From Malaya genurostris (taxonomy: Eukaryota; Arthropoda; Insecta; Diptera; Culicidae), in NCBI RefSeq assembly GCF_030247185.1, contig NC_080572.1:8387007-8451006 (forward strand): a DNA stretch of 64,000 nt. Direction: 5' to 3'. Both the position numbers and the translations under genes were made by a program. Numbering within the stretch: the stretch's first letter is position 1; each line of letters opens with the position of its first letter. Below the pieces are notes generated by a model. The model saw only the letters and a list, made by a program, of their open reading frames with translations, made no database searches and had not been told where the DNA came from. This document shows positions 10,139 to 20,854 of the stretch, one piece after another.

Positions 10139-11444
10139 CAAATGATACAAAACCTGAAAGAGCTGGCCATTGAGCTGATAACTGTTTCAAAAAAGTTCTA
10201 GCTATTGGAAGGAATGCTGTTATGATGGTCTTTAGAGGTTCAGAAATATTGAATGCAGCGAAAATCCATTCTACAATTTCCGAAAATTTCAGTAATCCTG
10301 TTGGTGAATGTGAAATGGAGCCCACTGGATTATTGTCTTTTCTTGAGCTAGTTCCTGGATTGGTTTGTGAATTTGACAAACCAGGAGGCACAGTTTTTGG
10401 TTTTAAATTTGGCTTTTTAGCTTTAACACGGGGATCTTTTTTTGAAGGTATAATTTTAGGTGTCTTTTTTGGTATTTTGTGGTTTGTTAATCTCCTCTTA
10501 ACAGACCCTTGAGGAGTGACAAACGAGGTATCTTCACTATTTCCGTCAGAGTCAGATTCCTCTGGCTCCGCAAGATTTGAAAAACCGTTTTCGGTTTCCA
10601 AAGGGGAGACATGTATGACCGTTTTGAGCATTTCTGCATATGTGCGCTTAGACCGTGCTTTTAAAGAAAGCTTCATTTTGTCTTTACGCAGCTTAAATGC
10701 AGCGCACACTGAAAGATCATCATGAGGGCTTTCCCCACAATAAACACATTTTTCAACATCTTTATCGCAAAGATTATCCTTATGAGGCCCTTGACATTTG
10801 ATACATTTGGACTTATTACTACAGTAAGTAGCTGTATGTCCGAATTTTTTACAGTTCGTGCAATTCATAACATGCGGTACGAAAAGCCGAACAGGAAGAC
10901 GAATTTTATCGATATAGACATGGCTAGGCAATGCAGATCCGGCAAATGTTACGCGAAACGAATCTGAGGGACGATAAGACTTTTTTCCATCGACAATAGA
11001 TGCTGAGTACAATTGTTTGCACTCGAGTATCTTAACTCCCTCAAGCATGGAGTTTTTAAAACGGCCAACTCCATTTTTAAGTAAATCATCTGCTGTCAGA
11101 CTTGCTTCAGTCACAACACCGTCAATTTCTACCTCCTTCGATGGAATGTAAACTCGATATTCAATAGCAAATAATTTACAGGTTACAATATCGTTTGCCT
11201 GTTTCAAGTCGTTAACTACAACTCGAATTTTATCTCTATTAACCTTACAGATTTCTTTAACTTCAGAGAAATGTGATGTCAAATCCTTTGTAATTTGCAT
11301 CAAGTTTAAAATCTTTTCTTTTTTTCGAAGATAGACTATCCATGGCCCAGTGGTACCCTGTGGATAATGTTTAGCCCTCGGAGTATTTAAACTTTTACTA
11401 GTATCCGGAATCGGATTCGGATGATCTTCCATGAGATCATCCAT
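10131..11444 (-). CDS. LINE ORF1: nucleic-acid-binding Gag-like protein
   Basis: About 437 residues from the ATG at 11444 (MDDLMEDHPNP); a further in-frame ATG lies 36 nt upstream. Three CCHC-type zinc knuckles stand in a row near the middle (CTNCKKFGHTATYC, CIKCQGPHKDNLC, CVYCGESPHDDLSVC), followed by a basic, proline-rich region (KKTPKIIPSKKDPRVKAKK). This is the usual ORF1 layout of I and jockey group LINEs, which bind element RNA. Its TAA stop overlaps the ORF2 start in the sequence ATGGATAA, so ORF2 may be translated by termination-reinitiation. Confidence 0.88.
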   Translation of the reverse strand: MDDLMEDHPNPIPDTSKSLNTPRAKHYPQGTTGPWIVYLRKKEKILNLMQITKDLTSHFSEVKEICKVNRDKIRVVVNDLKQANDIVTCKLFAIEYRVYIPSKEVEIDGVVTEASLTADDLLKNGVGRFKNSMLEGVKILECKQLYSASIVDGKKSYRPSDSFRVTFAGSALPSHVYIDKIRLPVRLFVPHVMNCTNCKKFGHTATYCSNKSKCIKCQGPHKDNLCDKDVEKCVYCGESPHDDLSVCAAFKLRKDKMKLSLKARSKRTYAEMLKTVIHVSPLETENGFSNLAEPEESDSDGNSEDTSFVTPQGSVKRRLTNHKIPKKTPKIIPSKKDPRVKAKKPNLKPKTVPPGLSNSQTNPGTSSRKDNNPVGSISHSPTGLLKFSEIVEWIFAAFNISEPLKTIITAFLPIARTFLKQLSAQWPALSGFVSFDG

Positions 11445-12140
11445 TACATTAAATTTTTTTTTGTAAATTAATAATACCAAAATAAAAACTTATGTTTAGT
11501 AAAATTTCAGATATAAGAAATAAAAAATAAATTAAATTAAATCTACCTTGTAGCTGATGTCTCTGTTCCTTTATCGTGAAGAACGACGTGAAGCTCTTCC
11601 AACGATTTCCAATTGGCAGTCTTTTGCTGTTTCCAATTGGCAGTCTTCTGTCGTTTACTGCTATCTCAGTTGCTCTGCCGTCGTTGTGAACACCACTGCA
11701 CTTGCTGTACCTGACCCCAGGTACAGTGCTTTTGCTCTTGGTGGCGATCAAATGCGATGCTTGCAGTGTAGCACCTCGCGATATACGCCGTCTCTTTTGA
11801 TCCTACGCAGCGTACAAATTCTGGTACCTGGTAGATCAGCACTGGGTTGCTTTAGCACCTCTGTGCCTTTGCACCCCTTCGTCTTCGCACCTTTATGCGA
11901 TGGCACCTCTCTGACTCGTCACTTCTATGCTCTCGCACCTCTGTGTCTCTACACCTCTGTGCGTATGAACGGGATGGCCTTCGTTGCTAGCTTTCCAGTC
12001 GGGAAACGCCCCGAATATTGCGTTTGCTATGGGCAGTTTAACTACCTGAAGCTTAGAATTGTCTCGGTAGCAGCCGTTAACTCACGAGCCAGTACAATCG
12101 AAGCACAACCTCTTCGCTTGAATGGTTTTTACTGAATGTG
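11445..12140 (-). promoter_or_regulatory. LINE 5' UTR with short tandem repeats and Inr-like start
   Basis: The 5' end reads CACATTCAGTAAAA on the - strand, containing TCAGT, an insect initiator-like motif near position +1, as expected for an internal promoter. The region also holds a duplicated unit of about 24 bp ('ttccaattggcagtctt', twice around 11606-11653) and repeated 'gcacctctgtg' motifs at 11850-11960. The promoter role is inferred. Confidence 0.4.
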
Positions 12141-12446
12141 TCGGTTAAATATGTTAGGAAAGCAATTTAAGTCTTGTCACTCATTATGAACACGACGTCG
12201 CGATTTGCCGTTTCCACAAGTTTTACACCAGAACTCGCCATCAACAGAAAGGAGAAAATATTGTTTATGTCCGACTTTCTGCGGATACGAGTTGCCTCAG
12301 ATTGGTCAACTTCTTTGATTTTGCATTAGTATTTTGTAATGGTTATAGTTGTTACGAGAAGTTAACACGAATTATATTAAGTTTAGTAAATGTTCACATA
12401 GTTTATACAATAGTAAACAAACATCGAAACAATTTCAATTATATAT

Positions 12447-12654
12447 CAAAGTCAAAGTCTTTGCATTACATTCCTTTTTGTGGAATTTGGCCTTTCTGTT
12501 TCAACAGACTTCGCAACCGATTCTTAGGGTACAGAATCATTGCATGGCTAGTACTATGGATCCTACTGACACTAATAACCCTTCCAGGTCGGGGTCGAAC
12601 ATACGACAACTGGCTTGTAAGACCAGCGTCCTATGCATTTGACCGCCAACCCGC
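12447..12654 (-). mobile_element. tRNA-derived SINE with tRNA-Val(TAC)-like head
   Basis: Read on the - strand, the 5' head contains an A-box region (TTGGCGGTCAAATGCATAGG), a five-pair anticodon stem CTGGT/GCCAG around loop CTTACAA (anticodon TAC) and a B box GTTCGACCCC. The body leads to a tail of 'actttgactttg'. An 11-bp direct repeat, CAATTATATAT, flanks it at 12436-12446 and 12655-12665. The length of about 208 bp suits a SINE. It sits in the large intron of gene A, just before exon 3. Confidence 0.85.
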
Positions 12655-12718
12655 CAATTATATATAAAATATGTAACTTTTATACTTTGACCATTACTAA
12701 TTATATGTAAATCACCAG

Positions 12719-13563
12719 CTTCAAGCTTGTCTAAAGAATTTACAATCGGTAGGTCTCTCTCAGAACACCGCTTCTCGAGAAAATATTCTGAAGCAATATG
12801 AGAAAGAAAAGATTTTACGCGTAGAGTTGGATAAAAAATGTACCGAGCTAATTCAAAGCAATAGTTTGGTCCAGAATCTAAGTAAGCGGCTTAAGGCACT
12901 AAAGAAGGATCTTCATGAAGCTAAAGATGAACACGATAAACTTGAAAACTGCAATTTTCAAACTGCGGAGAAGTTGACCGAGAAGGGTTAATACGAAATG
13001 ACATAACATCAAATAGTTTTTTTCAACAAATTAATTTTATTACAGAAGTGGCACTTGAAGCAGTATTGAACAAAAATTACATTTTTGTTCAACGCAATCA
13101 TGCAATGAGTTTAACAATCGTATAAAAAACTATTTTAAATTTCAGGAAGTTATCAATGGTAACATTCTACTGCTTCTAGGATAAACTGAAACAGCAAGTT
13201 TTCACTATGGCCCAAGAAATCGTTGGTAAAGATGCACAAATTACTAAACTTTTGGCTATTTCCGAAGACTTGCCGAATGAAATTCCGCGAACTCCACAAG
13301 GGGATCTAATGGATGCTCTTCAGTTAGATCTAACTAATCTATCTGGAAATTCTGACAATCTTATGGAAGCGAACAGACTAGACGATGTAATTCTGCAGAT
13401 TCATTCAAATCTACTCGAAAGTTTGGAATTTAGCAAGACGTCGTTCAAGACCTACTGCGATTCTCTTATCGAGTGTGTAGATGTCGACGAGGTAGGTCGA
13501 GAAAAATTTTCGTTCATCCAATGGACAATCATTTTCGACATGCAGGTGAAGGACGGACATTAG
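12719..13563 (+). CDS. Gene A, exons 3-5: coiled-coil segment and conserved helical block
   Basis: Exon 3 (12719-12986, acceptor atcaccag) starts LQACLKNL, matching gene B LEACLKSQ at the same splice phase, and continues as an 89-residue Lys/Glu/Leu-rich coiled coil. Exon 4 ends at 13491 (GAG|GTAGGT) and carries RLDDVILQIHSNLLESLE, matching SLDDIMLQVRSNLLDCLE in gene B. Exon 3 ends in phase 1, but the best acceptor (cttctag, 13180) gives phase 0; an alternative acceptor at 13199 (cagcaag) would keep frame. After 13491 either a 54-nt intron (13492-13545) is removed or read through; both give VKDGH then stop. The last exons of gene B have no counterpart. An AATAAA lies near 13849. This may be a truncated paralog or a pseudogene. 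Confidence 0.55.
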
Positions 13564-14560
13564 CAGACAGCTGAAGGGACGGAGCAGTTGTGAACATACT
13601 TAAGCGGTCAAGTTGTATGTTGAAACAGAAGCCGTTATCAGCCCATTAGAATCCAAAGAATGACAAAAAGAAAAAAATTCACTTAAATGGAAATGTATTA
13701 TAAATTTAACTTGTCAGTACCTAACCTATATACAAGCTATCTGCAATTGAAATTGAAATGAAATGCAATCTCTCCATTACCCAAATCATGAATTTTTAGA
13801 GTAATCTTTAGAGAATGCAAGTATTATTCTGTGCCTTCTGATTCATCAAAATAAATTCCTAATTTCATATCCTAGTTTAATCGAAAGATTTGGACTTCTT
13901 CGCGCTGGTAGGTATGTGACAATTTAAATCTATAAGATTAAGAATATCTATCACAACACAGTGATGCCTGCCCATACACTCTAAACAATGGATAATAATT
14001 TTTTTCAATTTCCAAGCGATACAAAAGATTGAGAAGTCAAGTGATTCAAAACTAATAGAAAAATGTCTTATTTTTTAATTGAGATACAACCAGAGCTGAG
14101 CTGTAGTAGACATACAGGACCTTATTACCGGTATCAAAACCTTGTCAAACGTAAAAATTCAAATATAGATAGAATAAAAAGGATGCAATGAATTTAGCCA
14201 GATTTTTATCTAATTCATCCAACATTATTACAAAAGTTTGTAATGTAAATGCAACAAATCGAATGCTGAATTATACAGAAAAAAAAATCGTCTCACTGTT
14301 AGATGGAATAAGCATGTGTTATACTAATATCGTAAAACATCGAGAGACATAAAAATTACATAGATTGAACTCTAAACCTGCTTGAAAGATTAAAGTGATC
14401 ACGAGAATCATGCATTGCAAGCATGGATTCGTGGATGAAAATTGACTCGATAGCATATATCCTGACATTATCGGGAATATTCAATATAGTTTTTTTTGTG
14501 ATCGAAATTTATCAATTTTATCAATCAATATTTTGAAATCTATAAAAGTTACAACAGTGA
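13564..14560. other. No gene seen: gene A 3' flank, AT-rich
   Basis: The segment contains a possible poly(A) signal near 13849 and, at about 14160-14360, sequence resembling 46560-46720 ('ctcactgttagatggaataa' versus 'ctcattgctaggtggattaa'), probably an old piece of a shared repeat. I see no ORF of interest. Confidence 0.4.
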
Positions 14561-15286
14561 AACAGTACTTAGGTCGGTTAGGCCATCTCTAAGGAACGGA
14601 AAGAGGTACTTCCGAAACCGGAATCTGGGAACCGATATAATCGAAGTTGGTTCGAGAAAAGTGACTGGGATCCATTTTTGAGTCTATTACTACAATCTTC
14701 GGTCATTCATCAAAAACCGAAGAACAAACAAGAAAGCCATATTACCGTCTACTGACAATGGCTACCGATTAGAATAGTTTCGAGGCAAGTTAAGACATTT
14801 TTTACGTGTTTTGTTTCGCCGCTTCAAGTGACGGTATCCAATTTTCAACACACATCACCATATAATTCCGGAACCGGAAATCGGTTTAGGATGAAGCAGT
14901 TTTGTATGAGACTGTGATACCTTTCATTTGAATCTAAGTTTGTTGAAATCGGTCACGCTATCTCTGAGGAAAGTGAGGTAATAAATTAAAATAAATTTTT
15001 TTCACTTATCACTCTGTAATTCCGGAACCAAAAGCCGGATTCGAATAAAATTCAGGAACTTTGTGTGGGGTTACAAGACCTTTCATTTAAATGTAAGTTC
15101 ATGACAATTGCTTCAGCCGAGAAAATTGTGTACAAAAAAGTGTTACACACACACACACAAACACAGACATTTTGCGTATTCGACGAACTGAGTCGAATAG
15201 TATGTGACACTCGGCCTCCCGGGCCTCGGTTCAAAAGTCGGTTTTCACAGTGATTGCATAACCTTTCTAAATGAGAAAGGCAAAAA
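14560..15286 (+). repeat. Composite repeat family copy, complete 3' part
   Basis: Two internal monomers ('attccggaaccgga...' followed by 'acctttcatttgaatctaag' and a 'cggtcacgctatctctgag'-like segment) precede a (CA)n tract, 'cgacgaactgagtcgaa', the GC hairpin, then 'gtgattgcataacctttct' and the terminal hairpin CCTTTCT-AAATG-AGAAAGG followed by CAAAA. Confidence 0.65.
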
Positions 15287-15520
15287 TTCTATAAAGTCAT
15301 GTACTAGAGGGCAGTTACAGCCTCCTCCTACTTATTCAGAACTATAGATACAAAACATCGTCATCGTGTCATACATTTCCTGTGGAAGAAATAACACAAA
15401 TCCCACAGCATCTGGAAGATTTTAATGGAACTTTTTTTTCATTCAAAAAGAAGAAACAAGTTTTTGAGGTATAATTGTGTAGTCAAATACATATAATTAT
15501 TTCTATTCGGTGCAGTATTA

Positions 15521-16018
15521 TGTACGATTCAGACGATCCGGCTCCTTCCGTCATAGCAGACCCTGTCAGCTTGGAGCGATCTCAATCTTCAGTTCAGCAA
15601 CGCCATCGCACGGCGTCTCATTCAACATGTCATGTCAATTGTATGGGTGCACAGCCCCGCTATTTTGGCGCGCACGAATTTGACATTTCTCTCCTCTACT
15701 TCTATGTATGAGATTCGATGCGGACTCACCTGAGGGCGACATGCTCGCAAAAAAGGATGTTGCCAATGATTTGTTCGGGAAATGTGAGAGCTGGATATCT
15801 TGTTAATATGATGTCTTTGGTCATAGTCAAGCTCCGTCACCGTCAACATCAATTACATGCATTCTTATGGAACCATTCACACGTAACGTCACCGTCACGG
15901 AACGTCTTGACGGACGGAGCATGTGAACGTTCCGGTAAAGAAAGTATTAAACTAATTTTGACGGAAGCTGACGTTCCGGTGATGGTGACGGAAGAAGGCG
16001 GACCGTCTGAATCGTACA
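15521..16018. mobile_element. MITE with Harbinger-like signature
   Basis: The two ends are inverted copies: TGTACGATTCAGACGATCCG on the left and its near-perfect complement on the right, extending about 40 bp with mismatches. A 3-bp TTA lies just outside each end (15518-15520, 16019-16021), matching the TWA target preference of PIF/Harbinger elements. The inside has repeated 'cgtcaccgtca' and 'acggaacgt' motifs and no credible transposase. It ends about 220 bp upstream of the gene B start codon. Confidence 0.65.
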
Positions 16019-16240
16019 TTATGCGAACAGCTCTTGAAAATGGAGACGACAGTCTCGATCATAGCAAGCTGATCTGTGTTTTGTGACATTCGAATAATTA
16101 ATGCATTTGTCTGATAGTTTTATCTCAATTTTCAAATATTACAACCCATAAGATCTATTGTATCGAAATTGTTCAAAAAGAAATTGTTGTTCCAAAGCAA
16201 GCCCATATTTTTGCTCTGTATTGATTTTTCGCAATATAAA

Positions 16241-19200
16241 ATGACATCGACTGCTAAAAACAGTCTCCCGAAAAATGGGAACGCATCTCTCCGAAAACCT
16301 TGTGCTCCACAGGGGAAAAGCAACATTGACAACTCATCGAAAGGTTGTAGGCGTACTGCATACAAGACATCATCGGTGCTGTTATCCGGTGCACTAGAGT
16401 TTGGTTTGCTGGACAGTAAGACACGTTGGATGCCAATGCATAGGCTTGGCACTCTACCCAGTTATTTACGATCCAAGCGACCAGTAACGACACATGACTA
16501 CTCTAATTCTACGATTAACCCGAAGAAACGACACAACAATATAAGCACTGAGACTGTAGAAAAGTTAGAGAAGTATACAAAATCAAAGATCATTCCAGAA
16601 TCGGCGCAGTTAATGAACGAAGAACAGTCTGATACTTCTTCCATTGATCGGTGGCCTAAACTAAAAATGGCGAGTTCTTGTGCCAGAAAGAAACATATCT
16701 GGGCTTCAGGAGATACACCATATGAGGGCAACAATCATACAAAGTTGGACCAGAAAATTCAGCGACACGATGAAAAAACGTGTAATAAGAAACAAATTAA
16801 TCGAAATCGAGAACTTCAACAAGTAGCAAAAACAGCTCAGGTTGGTAGATGGAATTCGAACAATGATTAGATTAATAGTATGAACTTTATTAGTTACTAA
16901 TTATTAAAAACTGTGTCTATTCAACAGCTCGAGGCTTGTCTGAAGAGCCAACACTCGATTGCTACTTTTAGAGAATCCCTAGACCCGGAAGTGATGCAGG
17001 ATCAAAATGAAACAACGAACGGTTCATGGGCTGGTCCTCCGCAAAAATATACAAAATCAACTCAAAGCAGTGATCCAGTGAACCTGATCGATGTTAGCAA
17101 TGCTAGTGAAAATGAGAACATATTTAATTCCGAAACCTCAGAGAAGCTGGCAACGCAAGGTAAATTTAATCTTAAATGATCTAACATTTCATCGTGATAT
17201 TATTAAAAAAGAAATAACGATTTTTCTATCAAATCCTGAGAAGACTTATACTACACACTCCTAAGCCATTGAAAGTTTTACTTTTGAGATGAACATTTTC
17301 AATTATCGTAGGGAAACTACTGCAACAAATTTTTATCAGTAATGCATTCGTAAATAACAATTCTCAAACAAGCCACATTGAATCACCTGAACATCCTGAG
17401 GCTACCCACGCTCGGTCAATGCTGGAACTTGAAAATTTGCGAAAAGATTACAGAATTCTCCAGCAAACGAAAAGCCTAGACGACATAATGTTACAGGTTC
17501 GTTCGAACCTGCTGGATTGTTTGGAATCTAACAAGGAATCGTTCAAAGCGCGATGTGAATTCCTGACCAAGTATGAGGATGTCGATGAGGTATGAGTTTC
17601 TAGATTTTGTTTTATCCGAATGAAGAGTCTTGAGCTGTTTAACAGTCACAGGTTCAAGAGTTCGATACGTTATTTAACACGGTTTCTGACAAGCAACGGG
17701 AATGTTGGGAGGACGAGAAAACTATTGCGGAAATTGAACACAAAATCCGAGAATTCAAAACCGTTCGATCGAAGTTGTTGGATATACTAAAGCATTTAAA
17801 AGGAGACAATCGAAAGATGTTGGGGATAATGTAAGTACGAAATAGTCTGGTTACAATTTCAATTTAAATGAACAAAATAATACGCTGTAATTATAATTGG
17901 TAATGCCCATCGACTCTCCAAAAATTTTAAGTTGAAAGGGTGAATAGCACGAAAAAAGGCAATTCTGCTAATCTCCTAAATTGAAGTGCAGCCGAAATAA
18001 TCGCAGCGCTCATGTATTTTTCAATAACGTGTTATGTGCTTGTATTCGGTCTGCTTTTCATCAACTGTTTGCTTATGTCTACTAAAGATGGTCGGGTTAG
18101 CATTTTTTGAGACCCGAACCCGATCCGTATTCGATAGAAAATAAAAAACTTTTACTTGTAACCGATCCGAACCCGAGATTAATTTCTTCCAAAACCCGAA
18201 CCCGACCTGTACCCCATAAATAAACTAAACATCTTCACCCGTACCCGACTTGAACCCGAAAAAAGTTCCAAAACACGACTCGTACCCGTCGAAAATAAAA
18301 AAATCGGCACCCGTACTCGACCTGAACCCGACAAACATATCGTTTGTTGTGCCCGAACCCAACTAATACCCGTCGGGTTCGGGTCGAGTAGCGTTTACAC
18401 TATTGCTGGTTATACAGTTTACTGGCACGTCAGCAGCTGGCAATGTTTACACTATTGCTGACAAAATTTTAAAAAATGATTAAAAACTATGAAATATGTC
18501 TTTTAAATATTTAAATCATCATTCCAAGTTTTGATATTGAACCTCTTCATACGAACGAATGCTTTCAACTGAGAAAAACATAAAATACGTAGGAGATGTT
18601 CAATAATTTCATTCCGTCGCCATATTGAATTTCTTCACCAGCATCGCTTGCTAGCATGACATTTAGAATGTTCAGAATTTTTCATTCTGGCAACAACCAG
18701 CAGCTGGCAACCCTCTTAGAAAAAAACGTTCAACGGTGGTCCTTCGTTGGTCCAATACGTTGGATCATTGGTCCAATGAAAGTCCAATCAATCGTTCAAC
18801 GGGAGGCCAACACAGAACCGAATGCCATTTTTTTCGTTCAACAAACCCGGCAGACAGAGGTCCATTGTTGAGCCATTTTTAATAGAAGGAGTTGGAGCCC
18901 CGTTGGACCAGTTTTACTGGAGAATTTCTGAAGCTTTTTTCACTTATTTTTTTAAACTAACATACCTGCACACTACTTCTGCTTCACGTAGAATATCAAC
19001 AAATTTTATATGAAGGTAACACCTAATTTTCACACTATTTTTGTGGTCAGTTCGTCGAGCTAAATCGATTGGTATATGAGCGACCGGAGTATATGACTCC
19101 GAGCCTCGGAAAAATTTTCTAATGTTTGAGCGAATTCTATACTTATTTTTAATATTTATAAAATAAGGTAAAAAATCTAAAATTATTCTATCTAGAAGAT

Positions 19201-20854
19201 GTACAATGCATAACACTGGCAAAACAATGCTGAAAGTATGGATAGAAGACGAGTAACTGGAATGTATGCAACAAGAAAGCCCCCATCTTCGGGTAGAGTA
19301 GGTCCATATAGAAAATAAAACAGTCTGTTACTTGATTATAATCTCTAAAAATTATTGGATCGAGTCGTCTATTTACCCTGATAATAATCCTTAAAAATTA
19401 TTGGAGAGATCGTTGGCATAATCGATCGTTACCAAATTTCGTGTACCTAGGAGCCTCAAAAGTTTTATTGACTATTAAAAAACTTATGCATTAGAGCATG
19501 TTGAAGAGATGAGAATAATTCAAATAATACTGATGTTCTTAGTAGAAGCAAGGCTAGTTACAATCACGACACATCGAATACTCATCATAGTCAACTTCCG
19601 GCGCAGATATTTGGACAGGTTCAAAAATGGTTTCCTGGACTCAGCCGAGCAAAGATATCAATGTCGAAGTCGAGTAAGTTTTCGACAGAATGTAGAGGGA
19701 ATCGGAAGAGCACTTGGTAATTATTCTGTTAAGTAATGGTTTTTTAAATGGTATTATTAAATGATGAGTTTGTTCATCTAAAAACTAGTGTTTAATTGTC
19801 CCAATCGGATAAAGTTCAGATCAGTTTCGTGGTTCCATGCAGTAGCATAAAGCCAAATCTGATAAGAACAACTGTTTGTTGATTAAATTGTCTCAAGAAC
19901 GACAAAAGTCACTCAGTTATGTAAATTTAAACGTTTCTGGGGCGTTTATGGCCACGAATGGCTCACTTCGATATCCACAAGTGGATATGGTCTGCCTAAT
20001 CAGGTACTTTTGTAACGAAATAGTACCGGTATTTAATTGCCAGTTTCGTGTAAAAAGCCGTTCGTCTTACATATTTAATAAGTTGTACTTTTTGTACGTT
20101 TTCATTAAAAATCGTTTTTTGACCACCTTAATGAATATTTTCAAAACAGCATGATAAAGATCCCGCGTAGAATTATTCGGATTAAGCTTAAAAGCATCGC
20201 TCTTTTTTTAGCAACATTCTCCAGGAATATGCGTCCAGCCCCTTGTTCCGCGAACCTTAGGAGGACCCGTAAACTATCGAATGATGTACCTTCATCTTAA
20301 CTTTCCAGTTTTTGCCAGATGGATGAAACCCGGAACGGTTTACTGCTTTTTCATTGGCCAGAATCTCTCTGACAACTGCACAACTGGGATGACCCAAACA
20401 ATGCATTTGCAATGCACCCCAGTCTTTGTGACTAGTTCCGTTCAAAAAGTCGAATCGCTGGGTCGTCGTGATCAACCTGTGGGACTGGCTTGGATTTTTC
20501 ATGACAGATTGTAACGAAATTTTGCCCGTGAAAACATTACACTCTAAACTAGCTTTATTTAAAAATTGCATCAATTTTTAGTCATGCAATAAAAGTTATA
20601 AACAAAAGAAAATGTTACATTTAAGAAGATGAAGATTAAGTGTTCCAAAATTTCGAACGCCGGAGTCGCCGGACGATGACATGGGAAGAGGAAAATATCG
20701 TTACGACAATGGACAGACTCTCACCATCTGTAGATGCCAACCCTATTATAAATATGTTGGAGATTATGAAATTCCAATTCTCGGGAAAACTTGTGCACAG
20801 TCTAAGGGATTTCTCAAGAGTCTCACAGATGCTCAGAAGACGCGAGACTATTAA
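16241..20854 (+). CDS. Gene B: seven-exon gene for an unrecognised ~639-aa protein
   Basis: Exons traced by hand: 16241-16840, 16928-17159, 17312-17589, 17652-17830, 19543-19673, 20225-20510 and 20641-20854. All junctions are GT-AG with matching phases (0, 1, 0, 2, 1, 2). Donors after exons 4 and 5 are GTAAGT, and the acceptor before exon 6 is pyrimidine-rich (ctctttttttagcaacattctccag, split by a short purine run). The start is the first in-frame ATG (ataaaATGAC). N-terminal MHRLGTLPSYLRSKRP and the block SLDDIMLQVRSNLLDCLE match gene A; exons 3-4 look helical and coiled coil. Exons 5-7 add a polar stretch, YNHDTSNTHHSQLPAQ, and a Cys-containing C-terminus (MKPGTVYCFFIGQN, TICRCQPYYKYVGDYE) that I do not recognise. 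If the exon 4 donor is not used, a TAA at 17832 would end a protein of about 430 aa. No function is proposed. Confidence 0.65.
18075..18390. repeat. ACCCGAACCCG minisatellite in gene B intron 4
   Basis: The array is made of diverged short units around 'acccgaacccgacc', interspersed with 'gtacccgtcgaaaataaaaa' pieces, and ends in the inverted motif 'cgggttcgggtcgag'. It lies inside the 1.7-kb intron 17831-19542. Confidence 0.65.
18690..18920. repeat. Short imperfect repeats of a GTTGGTCCAA motif
   Basis: The segment repeats motifs such as 'cgttggtccaatacgttgg', 'attggtccaatga' and 'gttcaacgg' at irregular spacing. It resembles an old minisatellite within gene B intron 4. No coding content is supported. 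Confidence 0.3.
19030..19175 (+). repeat. Composite repeat family, 3' end only
   Basis: It contains 'cagttcgtcgagctaaatcg', a degraded GC hairpin, 'gtttgagcgaattctatact' and an A/T-rich terminus ending 'aaggtaaaaa', matching the end of the copy at 1-474. Confidence 0.55.

Larger units (their letters stand above)
6117..12140 (-). mobile_element. Full-length I-clade non-LTR retrotransposon
   Basis: The element runs on the - strand. A 12-bp direct repeat, TCGGTTAAATAT, occurs at 6105-6116 and 12141-12152 and defines the target duplication. Inside the left copy is a 16-17 nt T-run, the poly(A) tail read in reverse. From the 5' end: about 700 bp of 5' UTR, ORF1 (zinc-knuckle Gag-like), ORF2 (EN-RT-RNase H) and about 310 bp of 3' UTR. 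Both ORFs are uninterrupted, which suggests a recent, possibly competent insertion. It lies in the large intron of gene A in the opposite orientation. The RNase H domain and ORF order place it with the I group. Confidence 0.93.

Noticed and set aside
11557..12135. 192-codon + strand ORF
   Set aside because: It lies antisense to the LINE 5' UTR and ends at the LINE boundary. Repeated short motifs explain its openness.
12302..12667. Two overlapping + strand ORFs of about 100-120 codons
   Set aside because: They run antisense through the SINE and its flanks.
12302..12667. tRNA-Val gene on the - strand
   Set aside because: The tRNA-like region is followed by a SINE body and tail and is bounded by a target duplication, so it is a SINE head and not a free tRNA gene.
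20257..20574. 105-codon - strand ORF with ALQMHCLGHPSCAVV, recalling a copia GAG-pre-integrase domain
   Set aside because: The expected Cys pair after the His motif is missing. The + strand of the same stretch fits exon 6 of gene B with good splice sites and phase, so the antisense frame is taken as a shadow.
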